DNA of 64,000 nt. It comes from Mycobacterium szulgai. Lineage in GTDB: Bacteria; Actinomycetota; Actinomycetes; Mycobacteriales; Mycobacteriaceae. The stretch spans positions 232,907-296,906 of the forward strand of contig NZ_LQPW01000031.1 in the NCBI RefSeq assembly GCF_002116635.1. Direction: 5' to 3'. The notes under the pieces were generated by a model. The model was given only the letters and a program-made list of their open reading frames with translations. It was not told where the DNA came from and ran no database searches. Positions within the stretch are counted from its first letter, which is position 1; every line of letters begins with the position of its first letter. Shown here in pieces: positions 55,573 through 63,962 of the stretch. Made by a program: the position numbers and the translations under genes.

Positions 55573-57936
55573 GTGAGGCCTGCGAAGGTGACCGAGTTTA
55601 ACGGGAAGATCGAACTCGACATCCGCGATTCGGAACCCGATTGGGGTCCCTACGCCGCCCCGACGGCACCGGAGAACTCGCCGAACATCCTCTATCTGGT
55701 CTGGGACGACACCGGCATCGCGACCTGGGACTGTTTCGGCGGCCTGGTCGAGATGCCCGCCATGAGCCGGATCGCGGAGCGCGGTGTGCGCCTTTCGCAG
55801 TTTCACACCACCGCGCTGTGCTCGCCGACCAGGGCGTCGCTGCTGACCGGCCGCAACGCGACCACCGTCGGCATGGCCACCATTGAGGAGTTCACCGACG
55901 GCTTCCCCAACTGCAACGGCAGGGTCCCGGCCGACACCGCGCTATTGAGCGAGGTGCTCGCCGAACGCGGTTACAACACCTACTGCGTCGGCAAGTGGCA
56001 CCTCACGCCATTGGAGGAGTCCAGCATGGCCGCGACCAAGCGGCACTGGCCGACCTCGCGCGGTTTCGAACGCTTCTATGGCTTCATGGGCGGTGAAACC
56101 GACCAGTGGTACCCCGACCTCATGTACGACAACCACCCGGTGAACCCGCCCGGCACGCCCGAGGACGGCTATCACCTGTCGAAAGACCTCGCCGACAAGA
56201 CAATCGAATTCATTCGCGACGCCAAGGTGATCGCCCCTGACAAGCCGTGGTTCAGCTACGTATGTCCCGGCGCCGGGCATGCCCCGCATCACGTCTTCAA
56301 GGAATGGGCCGACAGGTACGCCGGCAAGTTCGACATGGGCTACGAGCGCTACCGCGAGACCGCGCTGGAAAAGCAGAAGTCGATGGGCATCGTGCCGCCG
56401 GACACCGAACTGTCGCCGATCAACCCCTACCTCGACGTGAAGGGCCCCAATGGCGAGGCCTGGCCGTTGCAGGACACCGTCCGGCCGTGGGACACGCTCA
56501 ATGACGAAGAACGCAAACTCTTCAACCGGATGGCCGAGGTGTTCGCCGGCTTCCTCAGCTATACCGACGCGCAGATCGGCCGAATCCTCGATTATTTGGA
56601 GGAATCCGGCCAGCTGGACAACACGATCATCGTGGTGATCTCCGACAACGGGGCCAGCGGTGAGGGCGGACCGAACGGATCGGTCAACGAGGGCAAATTC
56701 TTCAACGGCTACATCGACACCGTGGAGGAGAGCATGAAGCTCTTCGACCACCTCGGTGGGCCGCAGACCTACAACCATTACCCGATCGGGTGGGCGATGG
56801 CCTTCAACACCCCCTACAAGCTGTTCAAGCGTTACGCATCGCACGAGGGCGGCATCGCCGACACCGCAATCATCTCCTGGCCCAACGGAATTGCCGCACA
56901 CGGAGAGGTCCGCGACAACTACGTCAACGTCTGCGACATCACGCCGACGGTTTATGACCTGCTGGGCATGACTCCGCCGGAGACCGTGAAGGGCATTCGG
57001 CAGCGGCCGTTGGACGGTGTGAGTTTCAAAGCGGCCCTTGCTGATCCGGGCGCTGACACCGGCAAGGAGACCCAGTTCTACACGATGCTGGGCACCCGCG
57101 GAATCTGGCATAAGGGCTGGTTTGCCAACACCATCCACGCAGCGACACCGGCGGGCTGGTCGCATTTCGACGCCGACCGGTGGGAACTGTTCCACATCGA
57201 GAAGGACCGCAGCCAGTGCCACGACCTGGCCGCCCAACATCCCGACAAGCTGGAGGAACTCAAGGCACTCTGGTATTCGGAGGCCGACAAGTACAACGGG
57301 CTGCCGCTCTCGGATCTCAACATCTTCGAGACGATGATGCGGTCGCGACCGTATCTGGTCACCGACCGATCCAGCTACGTTTACTACCCCAATTGCGCCG
57401 ACGTCGGCATCGGTGCTGCCGGCGAAATCCGCGGCCGCTCGTTCACCGTGGTGGCCGATGTAACAATCGACACCACCGGCGCCGAGGGTGTGCTGTTCAA
57501 ACAGGGCGGTGCCCATGGCGGCCACGTGCTGTTCATCCAGGACGGGCGGCTGCATTACGTCTACAACTTCCTGGGTGAGCGCCAGCAGCTCATTTCGTCG
57601 AACGGCCCGATACCGCTGGGCCGGCACCTGCTCGGCGTCTGCTACACGCGGACGGGAACCGTGCCCAACAGCCACACGCCTATCGGGGACGGCGCGCTGT
57701 TCTTCGACGAGCATGAGGTCGGCTCGTTGGCGGATATCACGACGCATCCCGGTACGTTCGGGCTGGCCGGTGCCGGTATCACCGTCGGACGCAACGGTGG
57801 CTCGGCGGTGTCCAGCCGCTACAAAGCCCCGTTCAGCTTCACCGGAGGCACCATCGCCCAGGTCACCATGGATGTCTCGGGCCGGCCGTATGCGGACGTG
57901 GAAAAGGAACTCGCGCTTGCGTTTTCGCGCGACTAG
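55573..57936 (+). CDS. atsA: Arylsulfatase AtsA
   Basis: A 787-residue type I sulfatase, the same length as recalled for Rv0711. The formylglycine site CSPTRASLLTGR (Cys at about residue 87) is intact. Metal ligands: VWDDTGIATWDC (Asp pair near 43) and VVISDNGASGEGG (Asp/Asn near 358), and KWHLTP near 142. The C-terminal ~150 residues form an extra beta-rich domain. GTG 55573 gives 787 residues; GTG 55588 has a better-spaced GAGG. The activating enzyme gene is 2.7 kb downstream. No signal peptide is seen. Confidence 0.95.
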   Translation: MRPAKVTEFNGKIELDIRDSEPDWGPYAAPTAPENSPNILYLVWDDTGIATWDCFGGLVEMPAMSRIAERGVRLSQFHTTALCSPTRASLLTGRNATTVGMATIEEFTDGFPNCNGRVPADTALLSEVLAERGYNTYCVGKWHLTPLEESSMAATKRHWPTSRGFERFYGFMGGETDQWYPDLMYDNHPVNPPGTPEDGYHLSKDLADKTIEFIRDAKVIAPDKPWFSYVCPGAGHAPHHVFKEWADRYAGKFDMGYERYRETALEKQKSMGIVPPDTELSPINPYLDVKGPNGEAWPLQDTVRPWDTLNDEERKLFNRMAEVFAGFLSYTDAQIGRILDYLEESGQLDNTIIVVISDNGASGEGGPNGSVNEGKFFNGYIDTVEESMKLFDHLGGPQTYNHYPIGWAMAFNTPYKLFKRYASHEGGIADTAIISWPNGIAAHGEVRDNYVNVCDITPTVYDLLGMTPPETVKGIRQRPLDGVSFKAALADPGADTGKETQFYTMLGTRGIWHKGWFANTIHAATPAGWSHFDADRWELFHIEKDRSQCHDLAAQHPDKLEELKALWYSEADKYNGLPLSDLNIFETMMRSRPYLVTDRSSYVYYPNCADVGIGAAGEIRGRSFTVVADVTIDTTGAEGVLFKQGGAHGGHVLFIQDGRLHYVYNFLGERQQLISSNGPIPLGRHLLGVCYTRTGTVPNSHTPIGDGALFFDEHEVGSLADITTHPGTFGLAGAGITVGRNGGSAVSSRYKAPFSFTGGTIAQVTMDVSGRPYADVEKELALAFSRD

Positions 57937-58591
57937 GAGTTTCGCGAGGCCGCTGGGCGCGCTGCTCGGCGCGGCGATCTTGCTGTTCCTAGGTGCCACC
58001 GGCTGCACGCGGGTAACCGGTGGCTCTGCGGCATCCACACCGGCTTCCGACCCCGCGGAGCCGGTGCCCGGCATCGCCCCGACGCTGCGCGAGCGCATTC
58101 CGCCGAATGCGGTGTCGTGTGTCGCGTCGCCGATTGGTAGCGGCCACCCGACCGTGGCTACCGTTTCCGACCCGGCAGCCCCGCGGATCACCATCGTGGT
58201 CCCCGATGAGTGGGGGTCAGTTGCCGGCAGCGGGGATACGGCACTGACGTTGACCGGCCCGGCCGGCATGTCCGCGACGGTGACCATAGCCCCGACCGAA
58301 CTGACCCCGGACAGTGCCTTCCTGCGCTACACGGCTGGCCTCGGCGGGTCGCTGGCACGTCAGAAATTCGCTGTCCACGGTTCCCCGTTCTGCGGCTACA
58401 GCAGCCAGCAATTGACCGGTACGCTGCGTGGGCCCTCCGGTGGGATCGACTTCGCCGACCGCATCACCCACATCTGGACCAACACCAAGCAATACTTGGT
58501 GAGCATCCACATGGAAGCGCCTAGCGGCGCCGCCGGATTCAGCACGGCGAAATCGACATTGACACAGGACTTCACGGTCGTCATACCCTAA
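57917..58591 (+). CDS. LpqN/LpqT-like lipoprotein
   Basis: A 224-residue exported lipoprotein. Basic N-terminus, hydrophobic LGALLGAAILLFLGATGC with the lipid-modified Cys near residue 31. The mature part (ITIVVPDEWG; SPFCGYSSQQLTG; THIWTNTKQYLVSIHMEA) resembles the LpqN/LpqT family of mycobacteria. TTG 57917, overlapping atsA by 20 nt, has AAGGAA 7 nt upstream; ATG 57890 is a possible alternative. It is probably co-transcribed with atsA. It is not part of the M. tuberculosis arrangement as I recall it. Confidence 0.7.
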   Translation: MRFRATRSFARPLGALLGAAILLFLGATGCTRVTGGSAASTPASDPAEPVPGIAPTLRERIPPNAVSCVASPIGSGHPTVATVSDPAAPRITIVVPDEWGSVAGSGDTALTLTGPAGMSATVTIAPTELTPDSAFLRYTAGLGGSLARQKFAVHGSPFCGYSSQQLTGTLRGPSGGIDFADRITHIWTNTKQYLVSIHMEAPSGAAGFSTAKSTLTQDFTVVIP

Positions 58592-58597
58592 AGGGCT

Positions 58598-59530
58598 ATG
58601 ACTACTCAGCCTCCGTCACCACCGCCGGCGCCGACGGGCGAGGCCAGGGCGCATGCACGCCGCGTTGCGATCGGTTTGGCCATTCTCGTGGGTGTGGTCG
58701 TTGTCTACACGCTGTCGCTGGTGGCGGTCCACCTGCTGGCGAAGTCCGCGCCTGCGCTGCCGCCGGTTGACCTGAGCAAGCACGAGGCCGAGGACACCAT
58801 TGTGCAGGTGCGCCTAGACGACCTGAAGACGGTCGCAAATCGGCTCAAGGTGAATGTTCTTGTCTATCCGAAGGATTCGCTGTACGACAAAGACTTCGGC
58901 GTGCTGACTACCAACGCCGCGGTGCGCCTGTATCCCGAAAACGATCTGGGTGACCTGCAGTATCCGGTTGGGAAAGCGCCGGCGCAGGTCGCCACAACGA
59001 TTGTGGCGCACGGGGACCCGGGTAACTGGCCATTCGACTCGTACAAGACGGAAGTGATCGCTGCCGACGTGTTCACCGGTTCGGGCCAGAGCCGCGAAAA
59101 GGTAAACGGCCGCATCGAAGTGAGTGGCTCATTGGACGGCTGGGATGCGACCGTCACGCGCGTGCACGATCCCGACGAACAGGATCCCGACGTCAAGGAC
59201 GACGTGGTCATTACCTTGCAGCGGTCCAAGAGCTCGCTGATCTTCGACGTCGGGATCTGCCTGGTTTTGCTCGCCCTGCCGGCCTTGGCGTTATGGGTGG
59301 CCATCCCGATGGCGCTGGGCCGGACGTCGTTCTTGCCGCCCTTCGCGACGTGGTATGCCGCGATGCTGTTCGCCATCGTCCCGCTGCGCAATATCTTCCC
59401 CGGGTCGCCGCCGCCCGGCTCGTGGATCGACCAGGCATTTGTGCTGTGGGTGTTGATCGCGCTTGTGGTCGCGATGTTCCTGTTCGTCGTGGCCTGGTCC
59501 CGGCAGCGGGATAGAAAACCGCCCGGTTAG
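58598..59530 (+). CDS. DUF4436 membrane protein, copy 1
   Basis: A 310-residue member of the DUF4436 family. One N-terminal helix (about residues 22-48), a soluble beta-rich domain (YPENDLGDLQYPVG, HGDPGNWPFDSYKTEVI), and three C-terminal helices (GICLVLLALPALALWVAIPM; FLPPFATWYAAMLFAIVPLR; QAFVLWVLIALVVAMFLFVV). Of the four intact copies it is the most divergent (EDDVVITLQRS region, SSLIFDVG). TACCCT (58584-58589) lies 8 nt before the ATG, but AAGGG could also act as a ribosome site. Function unknown. Confidence 0.85.
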   Translation: MTTQPPSPPPAPTGEARAHARRVAIGLAILVGVVVVYTLSLVAVHLLAKSAPALPPVDLSKHEAEDTIVQVRLDDLKTVANRLKVNVLVYPKDSLYDKDFGVLTTNAAVRLYPENDLGDLQYPVGKAPAQVATTIVAHGDPGNWPFDSYKTEVIAADVFTGSGQSREKVNGRIEVSGSLDGWDATVTRVHDPDEQDPDVKDDVVITLQRSKSSLIFDVGICLVLLALPALALWVAIPMALGRTSFLPPFATWYAAMLFAIVPLRNIFPGSPPPGSWIDQAFVLWVLIALVVAMFLFVVAWSRQRDRKPPG

Positions 59531-59661
59531 CTGATGGCTTCCGCCGGGCCGGAGACCAGGTTCAATGGCGAGTCCGATCCGGCGAAATCGGCTTTCGCGG
59601 TGAGAAATTCGTTGATTCCGGCACCCGCGCCGAGGGCAGCGGCAAATCGTTTGCGACGCAT
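59530..59661 (-). pseudogene. Fragment of a PstS-type phosphate-binding protein gene
   Basis: On the minus strand 44 codons include GAGAGINEFLTAKADFAGSD followed by SPLN. This is the phosphate-loop pattern of PstS proteins (GSGAGI..F....DF.GSD.PL). Nothing else of the protein is present, so it is a relic. It lies in the 217-bp gap between DUF4436 copies 1 and 2. No pst genes are near. Confidence 0.55.
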
Positions 59662-59735
59662 GTCGAGATTTGCGGCTATCGAACTGACGGCTGCATAAAC
59701 ATGAAATGACCCTGCGCGGGCGGCACGGGTTCGTT

Positions 59736-59741
59736 TACCAT
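59736..59741 (+). promoter_or_regulatory. -10 of DUF4436 copy 2 (leaderless)
   Basis: TACCAT followed by CTG lies 6 nt before the ATG at 59748. The same TA(C/A)CATCTG block precedes copies 3 and 4. Confidence 0.55.
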
Positions 59742-59747
59742 CTGTCG

Positions 59748-60677
59748 ATGACCACCGAGGCTCCGCCGACACCGCCGTCTCCGCCGTCTCCGTCGACACA
59801 CGCGGCGCCGCCGTCCGACAAGCGAGGCAAACGCCTGCTGCTCGGGATCGGCATCCTGGTTGCGTTCATCATCGTCTACGCCCTATCGCTATTCGGCGTG
59901 CACTGGCTGGCGAGATCGCATGGGCCGCTCAAGGCTCCGGACCTGGGCACCACCGATGACACCGTGGTGCTGGTCCGGCTCGAAGAGCTCAAGACCGTCG
60001 CGAACCGACTCTCGGTGAAGGTCCTGGTGATCCCCGAGGACAACATGTTCGATAAGCGCCTCGACGTGCTGACCACCGACACGTCCGTGCGTTTCTACCC
60101 GGAAAACGACCTCGGCGACCTGGTCTACCCGGCGGGTAAATCGCCCGCGCAGGTCGCGACCACACTCGAGGCGCACGGCGATCCGGGCAACTGGCCCTTC
60201 GACTCCTACACCACCGACACAATTTCCGCCGATGTGCTTGTCGGACAGGGCAACGACCGCAAGTACATCCCGGCCCGGGTGGAGGTGACCGGTTCCCTGG
60301 AAGGCTGGGACGTGAGCGTCCAGCGCGTCGGCGAAGCCAGCCAGGATTCGGACCGTCCGGACAACGTCATCATCACGCTGCACAGGTCCAAGGGCCCGCT
60401 GATCTTCGACCTGGGAATCTGCCTGGTTCTCTTCGCGCTGCCCGCCCTGGCGTTCGCGGTGGCCATTCAAATCGCCTTGGGTAAGCGGAAATTCGTGCCG
60501 CCCTTCGTGACCTGGTTCGCCGCCATGCTGTTCGCCGTCATACCGATCCGCAACTTCCTGCCGGGCGCTCCACCGCCGGGAGCGTGGGTGGATCAAGCAC
60601 TGGTGCTGTGGGTGTTGATAGCGCTGGTGGCCGCGATGGCCATGTACATGATCACTTGGTATCGACAGTCGGATTGA
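59748..60677 (+). CDS. DUF4436 membrane protein, copy 2
   Basis: A 309-residue DUF4436 protein with the same layout as copy 1: helix LLLGIGILVAFIIVYALSLF, soluble part (ENDLGDLVYPAGKSPAQVAT), three C-terminal helices. The Pro/Ser-rich N-terminus (TEAPPTPPSPPSPSTHAAPP) is cytoplasmic by charge. I start it at ATG 59748, which is placed by the -10 and by alignment to copy 1; the frame opens 14 codons earlier. The stop overlaps the FGE start (TTGA), so FGE is translated from this transcript. Confidence 0.87.
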   Translation: MTTEAPPTPPSPPSPSTHAAPPSDKRGKRLLLGIGILVAFIIVYALSLFGVHWLARSHGPLKAPDLGTTDDTVVLVRLEELKTVANRLSVKVLVIPEDNMFDKRLDVLTTDTSVRFYPENDLGDLVYPAGKSPAQVATTLEAHGDPGNWPFDSYTTDTISADVLVGQGNDRKYIPARVEVTGSLEGWDVSVQRVGEASQDSDRPDNVIITLHRSKGPLIFDLGICLVLFALPALAFAVAIQIALGKRKFVPPFVTWFAAMLFAVIPIRNFLPGAPPPGAWVDQALVLWVLIALVAAMAMYMITWYRQSD

Positions 60678-61579
60678 TTCGCACGCTTACCGAGCTGGTC
60701 GAGTTGCCGGGCGGAACATTCCGCATGGGCTCGACCAGCTTCTACCCGGAAGAGGCACCGATCCACACTGTGACCGTGGGTCCGTTCGCAGTGGAGCGGC
60801 ACCCGGTGACGAACGCGCAATTCGCCGAATTCGTCGCCGCCACAGGCTATGTGACGGTTGCCGAGCAGCCCATCGACGCCACGCTGTACCCCGAGGCAGA
60901 TCTAGGCGACCTGTCGCCCGGCGCGATGGTCTTCCGTCCCACCTCGGGCCCGGTCGACCTACGGGACTGGCGTCAGTGGTGGGAGTGGGTGGCGGGGGCC
61001 AACTGGTGCCATCCGTTCGGGCCGGACAGCGATATCACCGACCGGCCCGATCACCCCGTCGTGCAGGTGGCGTATCCCGATGCCGCCGCCTATGCGCGAT
61101 GGGCCGGGCGGCGGCTGCCGACCGAGGCGGAGTGGGAATACGCGGCGCGCGCGGGGACTACGAGCACCTATTCGTGGGGCGAGCAGGCCATGCCCGACGG
61201 TCAGCTGATGGCCAATACCTGGCAGGGGCGGTTCCCCTACCGCAACGACGGCGCGCTGGGGTGGGTGGGGACTTCGCCGGTAGGAACGTTCCCGCCCAAC
61301 GCATTTGGGCTCGTCGACATGATCGGCAACGTCTGGGAATGGACGGCTACCGAGTTCACTGGGCATCACCGGCTCGATCAGCCGCCGAAAGCGTGCTGCA
61401 CACCGCAGGGACCGGCGAATCCGGCCGTGAGCCAGGCGTTGAAGGGCGGGTCGCACTTGTGCGCGCCGGAATACTGCCATCGCTATCGGCCGGCGGCGCG
61501 GTCACCGCAATCACAGGACACCGCCACCACCCACATCGGATTTCGCTGCGTGGCCGATTCCACGCCCGCCGCACGCTGA
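60674..61579 (+). CDS. Formylglycine-generating enzyme (sulfatase activator)
   Basis: A 301-residue FGE-sulfatase-domain protein that oxidises the Cys of CSPTR in AtsA to formylglycine. LPGGTFRMGSTSFYPEEAPI at the start, RLPTEAEWEYAARAG in the middle, NVWEWTATEF, and the catalytic pair of cysteines in GGSHLCAPEYCHRYRPAAR (about residues 254-272). It corresponds to Rv0712 (about 299 residues). The TTG start overlaps the stop of DUF4436 copy 2 by 4 nt; TTG 60656 is an alternative. Confidence 0.93.
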   Translation: MIRTLTELVELPGGTFRMGSTSFYPEEAPIHTVTVGPFAVERHPVTNAQFAEFVAATGYVTVAEQPIDATLYPEADLGDLSPGAMVFRPTSGPVDLRDWRQWWEWVAGANWCHPFGPDSDITDRPDHPVVQVAYPDAAAYARWAGRRLPTEAEWEYAARAGTTSTYSWGEQAMPDGQLMANTWQGRFPYRNDGALGWVGTSPVGTFPPNAFGLVDMIGNVWEWTATEFTGHHRLDQPPKACCTPQGPANPAVSQALKGGSHLCAPEYCHRYRPAARSPQSQDTATTHIGFRCVADSTPAAR

Positions 61580-61589
61580 GGCGTGGCCG

Positions 61590-61791
61590 GCATTGGGCAG
61601 ACGGAAGTTCCTGCCGCCGTTCGCAACGTGGTATGCCGCGAACCGGTTCGCCATCGTGCCGCTGCGCAACATTCTTCCGGGCTCGCCACCGCCCGGCGCG
61701 TGGATCGACCAAGCCATCGTGCAATGGGTGCTGACCGCGCTGACGGTGGATGGCGCTCTACATCCGGGCGTGGGTACGCCAATCGGAGTAG
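61590..61791 (+). pseudogene. DUF4436 3'-end remnant (copy psi)
   Basis: The frame reads RRKFLPPFATWYAANRFAIV and PLRNILPGSPPPGAWIDQAI, the last third of DUF4436. After LTALT a frameshift occurs near 61745; in the shifted frame the family's end (MALYIRAWVRQSE, stop at 61789-61791) continues. The first two thirds of the gene are absent. It lies 10 nt after the FGE stop, so FGE sits inside the array. Confidence 0.85.
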
Positions 61792-61822
61792 CCGAGCGCG
61801 AGTCGCGGGCCGCGCCGGTTGC

Positions 61823-61828
61823 TACCAT
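61823..61828 (+). promoter_or_regulatory. -10 of DUF4436 copy 3 (leaderless)
   Basis: GTTGCTACCATCTG: the -10 TACCAT lies 8 nt before GTG 61837. Nearly the same block is found at copy 4 with identical spacing. Confidence 0.55.
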
Positions 61829-61836
61829 CTGACTCC

Positions 61837-62748
61837 GTGTCTTCAGAGGGCCCGCCGCCTGCGCCCGAGCCCAAGCGCATGTCGCGAAGAAAACACCTTG
61901 TGCTCGATGTGTGCATCATCGTCGGCGTTGCCGTGCTCTATGTGCTCTCGCTGGTTGGTTATCACTGGCTGGCCAGCTCGCCGGGTCCGTTGCCCAAACC
62001 CGACGTGGGCACCACCGACGATAGCGTCGTGCTGATCCGCTTCGAGCAGCTGCACACGGTGTCCAATCGCCTTGCCGTGAAAGTGCTTGTGATGCCGGAT
62101 GATTCGATGATCGACAAGCGTCTTGACGTGTTAACCGTCGACACCTCGGTGCGCTTGTACCCGGAGAACGACCTGGGCGATCTGCAGTACCCGGTAGGCA
62201 AGTCTCCGGCGCAGGTGGCCACCACCATCGAGGCGCACGGCGACCCAGGCAACTGGCCGTTCGACACCTACACCACCGACACGATCCAAGCGGACATCCT
62301 GGTAGGTGCCGGGGAAAACCGTCAATACAAACCCGCCCGGGTTGAAGTGACCGGGTCATTGGAGGGCTGGGACATCAGCGTTCAGCGCGTCGGGGATACC
62401 AGCCAAACCTCCGACCGCCCGGACAACGTGATCATCACCCTGCACCGCGCCAAGGGGCCGCTGGTCTTCGATCTCGGGATCTGCCTGGTGCTGTTCACCC
62501 TGCCGACGTTGGCGTTGTTCGTCGCCATTCAGATGCTGACCGGCCGTCGAGAATTTTTGCCGCCTTTCGGCACCTGGTATGCCGCGATGCTGTTCGCCGT
62601 GGTGCCGCTGCGCAACATCCTTCCCGGCTCGCCGCCGGCGGGTTCATGGATCGATCAGGCGGTGGTGATCTGGGTGCTGATCGCGCTGGCCACGGCGATG
62701 GTGGTGTACATCATTGCTTGGTATAAGCACTCGGCCAAACCAAAGTAG
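61837..62748 (+). CDS. DUF4436 membrane protein, copy 3
   Basis: A 303-residue DUF4436 protein. Helix 1 VLDVCIIVGVAVLYVLSLVG, soluble domain (RLYPENDLGDLQYPVGKSPA; HGDPGNWPFDTYTTDTIQAD), C-terminal helices from GICLVLFTLPTLALFVAIQM. It is very close to copy 4 and closer to copy 2 than to copy 1. GTG 61837 is placed by the -10 eight nt upstream; the ORF opens six codons earlier. Any of copies 2-4 could be the counterpart of Rv0713. Confidence 0.87.
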   Translation: MSSEGPPPAPEPKRMSRRKHLVLDVCIIVGVAVLYVLSLVGYHWLASSPGPLPKPDVGTTDDSVVLIRFEQLHTVSNRLAVKVLVMPDDSMIDKRLDVLTVDTSVRLYPENDLGDLQYPVGKSPAQVATTIEAHGDPGNWPFDTYTTDTIQADILVGAGENRQYKPARVEVTGSLEGWDISVQRVGDTSQTSDRPDNVIITLHRAKGPLVFDLGICLVLFTLPTLALFVAIQMLTGRREFLPPFGTWYAAMLFAVVPLRNILPGSPPAGSWIDQAVVIWVLIALATAMVVYIIAWYKHSAKPK

Positions 62749-62809
62749 CAACAGTGTTAAATGCGTGTAGCGGTGCTGTTTTGCCGCTGCCAGCAAACAC
62801 TGCCATTGC

Positions 62810-62815
62810 TAACAT
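62810..62815 (+). promoter_or_regulatory. -10 of DUF4436 copy 4 (leaderless)
   Basis: ATTGCTAACATCTG: the -10 TAACAT lies 8 nt before GTG 62824. Confidence 0.5.
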
Positions 62816-62823
62816 CTGGCTTC

Positions 62824-63738
62824 GTGTCGGTTCAAGAGCTTGCCCTGCCCGAGGTCATCTTCGGTGAGTCGGCGCGCAGACCTCGGCGACGGCACCTCGT
62901 GGTCGATGTCTGCATCATCGTGGGCGTCGTGGTTGTCTATGTGCTGTCGCTGGTCGGCTATCACTGGCTCGCCACGGCTCCGGGTCCGCTCGCCGAGCCG
63001 GACGTAAGCACCGCCGATAACAGCGTGGTATTGGTGAGGATAGAGCAGCTGCACCCGGTCGAGCACCGACTCGACGTGAAAGTCCTTGTGATGCCTGACG
63101 ATTCGATGCTCGACAAGCGCCTCGGTCTGTTGGCCGTCGACACCTCCGTGCGCTTCTTCCCGCAGAATGACTTAGGCGATCTGCAGTATCCGAAGGGGAA
63201 ATCGCCGGCGCAGGTGGCCACCACCATCCAGGCGCACGGGGAACCCGGTGACTGGCCGTTCGACACCTACCGAACCGACACCATCCAGGCCGACATGCTC
63301 GTCGGGGCCGGTGACAACCGCGACTACAAACCCGCCCGGGTGGAAGTGACCGGGTTGCTGGAAGGCTGGGATGTGGCCGTCACCCGAGTCGGACGCAACA
63401 GCAGTGACCCCGCCCGCCCGGACAACGTCGTCATCACCCTGCAGCGGGCCAAGGGACCGCTGGTCTTCGATCTGGGCATTTGCCTGGTCCTCATCACACT
63501 GCCGACTTTGGCGCTGTTCGTTGCCATCCAAATGCTCACCGGCAGAAGGAAATTCCTGCCGCCGTTCTCCACCTGGTATGCCGCGATGTTGTTCGCGGTG
63601 GTTCCCCTGCGCAATATCCTTCCGGGTGCACCGCCGGCGGGTTCCTGGGTCGATCAGGCCGTGGTGATCTGGGTGCTGATCGGACTGGCTACGGCGCTGA
63701 TCCTCTACATCGCCGCGTGGTATCGCAGCGCGGACTAG
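62824..63738 (+). CDS. DUF4436 membrane protein, copy 4
   Basis: A 304-residue DUF4436 protein nearly co-linear with copy 3 (RRHLVVDVCIIVGVVVVYVL, NDLGDLQYPKGKSPAQVATT, GICLVLITLPTLALFVAIQM). Differences are mostly in the N-terminal 30 residues and the loop before YKPARVEVTG. GTG 62824 is placed by the -10; the frame opens 21 codons upstream. The ribosomal operon does not resume within the next 260 bp, unlike in M. tuberculosis, where rplN follows. Confidence 0.87.
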   Translation: MSVQELALPEVIFGESARRPRRRHLVVDVCIIVGVVVVYVLSLVGYHWLATAPGPLAEPDVSTADNSVVLVRIEQLHPVEHRLDVKVLVMPDDSMLDKRLGLLAVDTSVRFFPQNDLGDLQYPKGKSPAQVATTIQAHGEPGDWPFDTYRTDTIQADMLVGAGDNRDYKPARVEVTGLLEGWDVAVTRVGRNSSDPARPDNVVITLQRAKGPLVFDLGICLVLITLPTLALFVAIQMLTGRRKFLPPFSTWYAAMLFAVVPLRNILPGAPPAGSWVDQAVVIWVLIGLATALILYIAAWYRSAD

Positions 63739-63946
63739 CTGTTTCGTGGTTGCGGGAGCTTGTCAAGAGCCGTTGGCGAGTTGGTGGTGACGGGGTTGCG
63801 TGGATGGTTGGAGATGCAGACCGGTGCAATGCGGTACGGCGCTTGGCTAGCGCCTCGGTCATCGTCGCTGCGGTATTGGGGCCGATGCAACCGCTTACCA
63901 GTGGGGGTCGCCTGAACAGAATCGTTGTCAGACCCTTGTGGCAGTA

Positions 63947-63962
63947 TCGCACATATGTTCGA
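63947..63962 (+). promoter_or_regulatory. LexA (SOS) box candidate
   Basis: TCGCACATATGTTCGA matches the mycobacterial SOS box TCGAAC-N4-GTTCGA with one mismatch (third base from the half-site end). It covers the start codon at 63955, so bound LexA would block both transcription and start. The preceding 208 bp after copy 4 hold no gene. Confidence 0.55.

Noticed and set aside
59527..59799. Intact 90-codon minus-strand gene
   Set aside because: Only about 35 residues resemble PstS; the upstream part overlaps DUF4436 copy 2 and has shadow composition. It is listed as a pseudogene fragment instead.
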